From NCBI GenBank assembly GCA_002496955.1, contig DALZ01000078.1, positions 1 to 5,617 on the forward strand: a stretch of DNA of 5,617 bases, given 5' to 3'. Positions 5,352 through 5,617 of the stretch are shown piece after piece; positions within the stretch are counted from its first letter, which is position 1; each line of letters begins with the position of its first letter. The DNA is from Euryarchaeota archaeon UBA128 (lineage in GTDB: Archaea > Thermoplasmatota > Poseidoniia > Poseidoniales > Poseidoniaceae). A program made the translations under genes and the position numbers. A model generated the notes under the pieces. The model saw only the letters and a program-made list of their open reading frames with translations. It did no database searches and was not told the DNA's origin.

Positions 5352-5617
5352 ATGGTCTTCACACATAACATGTCTGATTGGTTGACTTTTAACATCGATA
5401 AACAGTGGTTAGAGGAAAATATCGCATGGCGAGATTTTGGTTCCGGGACTCGACTTGGCAAATTGAAGCGAGAGGAAAAGTGTTCACTGGTATTGTATGA
5501 TGCGGACACCGATATCGAAATTGACGCCTTCATGCCGCACGTGCACCCTGGGGGCGAGGCATACCTTGTCCTCGAAGGAGAAGTTTTCGACGATGAGGGA
5601 GTCTACCCCACTGGCTC
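5352..5617 (+). CDS. ChrR-type cupin domain protein, N-terminal part (runs off right edge)
   Basis: The frame from ATG at 5352 stays open to the window end and gives 89 residues. The last codon is cut, but TC- still encodes Ser. Cupin motif 1 is complete: His63, His65, Glu69 and Gly76 in HVHPGGEAYLVLEG, fitting H-x-H-x3-E-x6-G. The two His and the Glu would bind a metal such as zinc, iron or manganese. The following EVFDDEGVYPTGS resembles the ChrR C-terminal cupin, where 'F-x-D-x-x-G-x-Y-P-x-G-T/S' precedes a Pro-Pro-x-S-x-H stretch that would lie outside the window. ChrR-like cupins occur in anti-sigma factors and as stand-alone proteins of unclear function. Here no anti-sigma N-terminal domain precedes it, so the stand-alone type is more likely. 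Residues 1-58 form the first strands, with W10, W19 and W26. ATG at 5370 is an alternative start. The gene is divergent from the membrane-protein gene. Confidence 0.82.
   Translation, partial: MVFTHNMSDWLTFNIDKQWLEENIAWRDFGSGTRLGKLKREEKCSLVLYDADTDIEIDAFMPHVHPGGEAYLVLEGEVFDDEGVYPTG

Noticed and set aside
5324..5533. Minus-strand open frame of 69 codons at the right edge
   Set aside because: It is antisense to the cupin gene, whose metal-binding motif is complete on the plus strand.
1..5617. tRNA, rRNA, CRISPR array or insertion sequence
   Set aside because: I saw no cloverleaf-like stretch in the short gaps, no regularly spaced repeats, and no transposase motif or terminal inverted repeats.

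Overview
The window is gene-dense (about 43% GC by eye), with eight protein-coding genes, two of them cut by the window edges, and only short gaps between them. I see no RNA gene, mobile element or CRISPR array. No stretch over 100 bases lacks a gene. The style suggests a marine planktonic archaeon, most likely a Candidatus Poseidoniales (Marine Group II) relative. The reasons are very acidic proteins, an Asp/Glu/Trp-rich protein tail of a kind I associate with that group, AT-rich TATA-like elements close to start codons, few Shine-Dalgarno sites, several GTG starts, and a JAMM/MPN+ metalloprotease-like gene beside uncharacterised genes. This placement is inference; no marker gene such as rRNA or a ribosomal protein is present.

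Layout, left to right. Bases 641 to 1 (minus) hold the N-terminal part of an RND/MMPL-type membrane exporter that runs off the left edge. Bases 1419 to 724 (minus) encode a very acidic 231-residue protein with a basic N-terminus and a Trp-rich acidic tail. A divergent promoter region of about 90 bases separates it from a plus-strand pair. The first of the pair is a JAMM-motif protein (1511-2260). It is followed after 20 bases by an unrecognised 287-residue protein with an internal tandem duplication (2281-3144). That pair ends 8 bases from the end of a minus-strand set: a membrane protein of unknown function (5264-4440), 2,3-bisphosphoglycerate-dependent phosphoglycerate mutase (about 4371-3682) and a membrane-anchored DUF1499 protein (3644-3153). 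At the right edge a divergent plus-strand gene (5352 onward) encodes the start of a ChrR-type cupin.

Most of this is accessory or housekeeping in nature: glycolysis/gluconeogenesis (gpmA), membrane transport, and membrane or cell-envelope proteins. The least explained part is the JAMM-like gene plus the duplicated-repeat gene, probably one transcript. No E1, E2 or ubiquitin-like gene is visible beside it, so a protein-modification system cannot be claimed from this window. A second oddity is phosphoglycerate mutase: its conserved first beta-strand is encoded upstream of any ordinary start codon.
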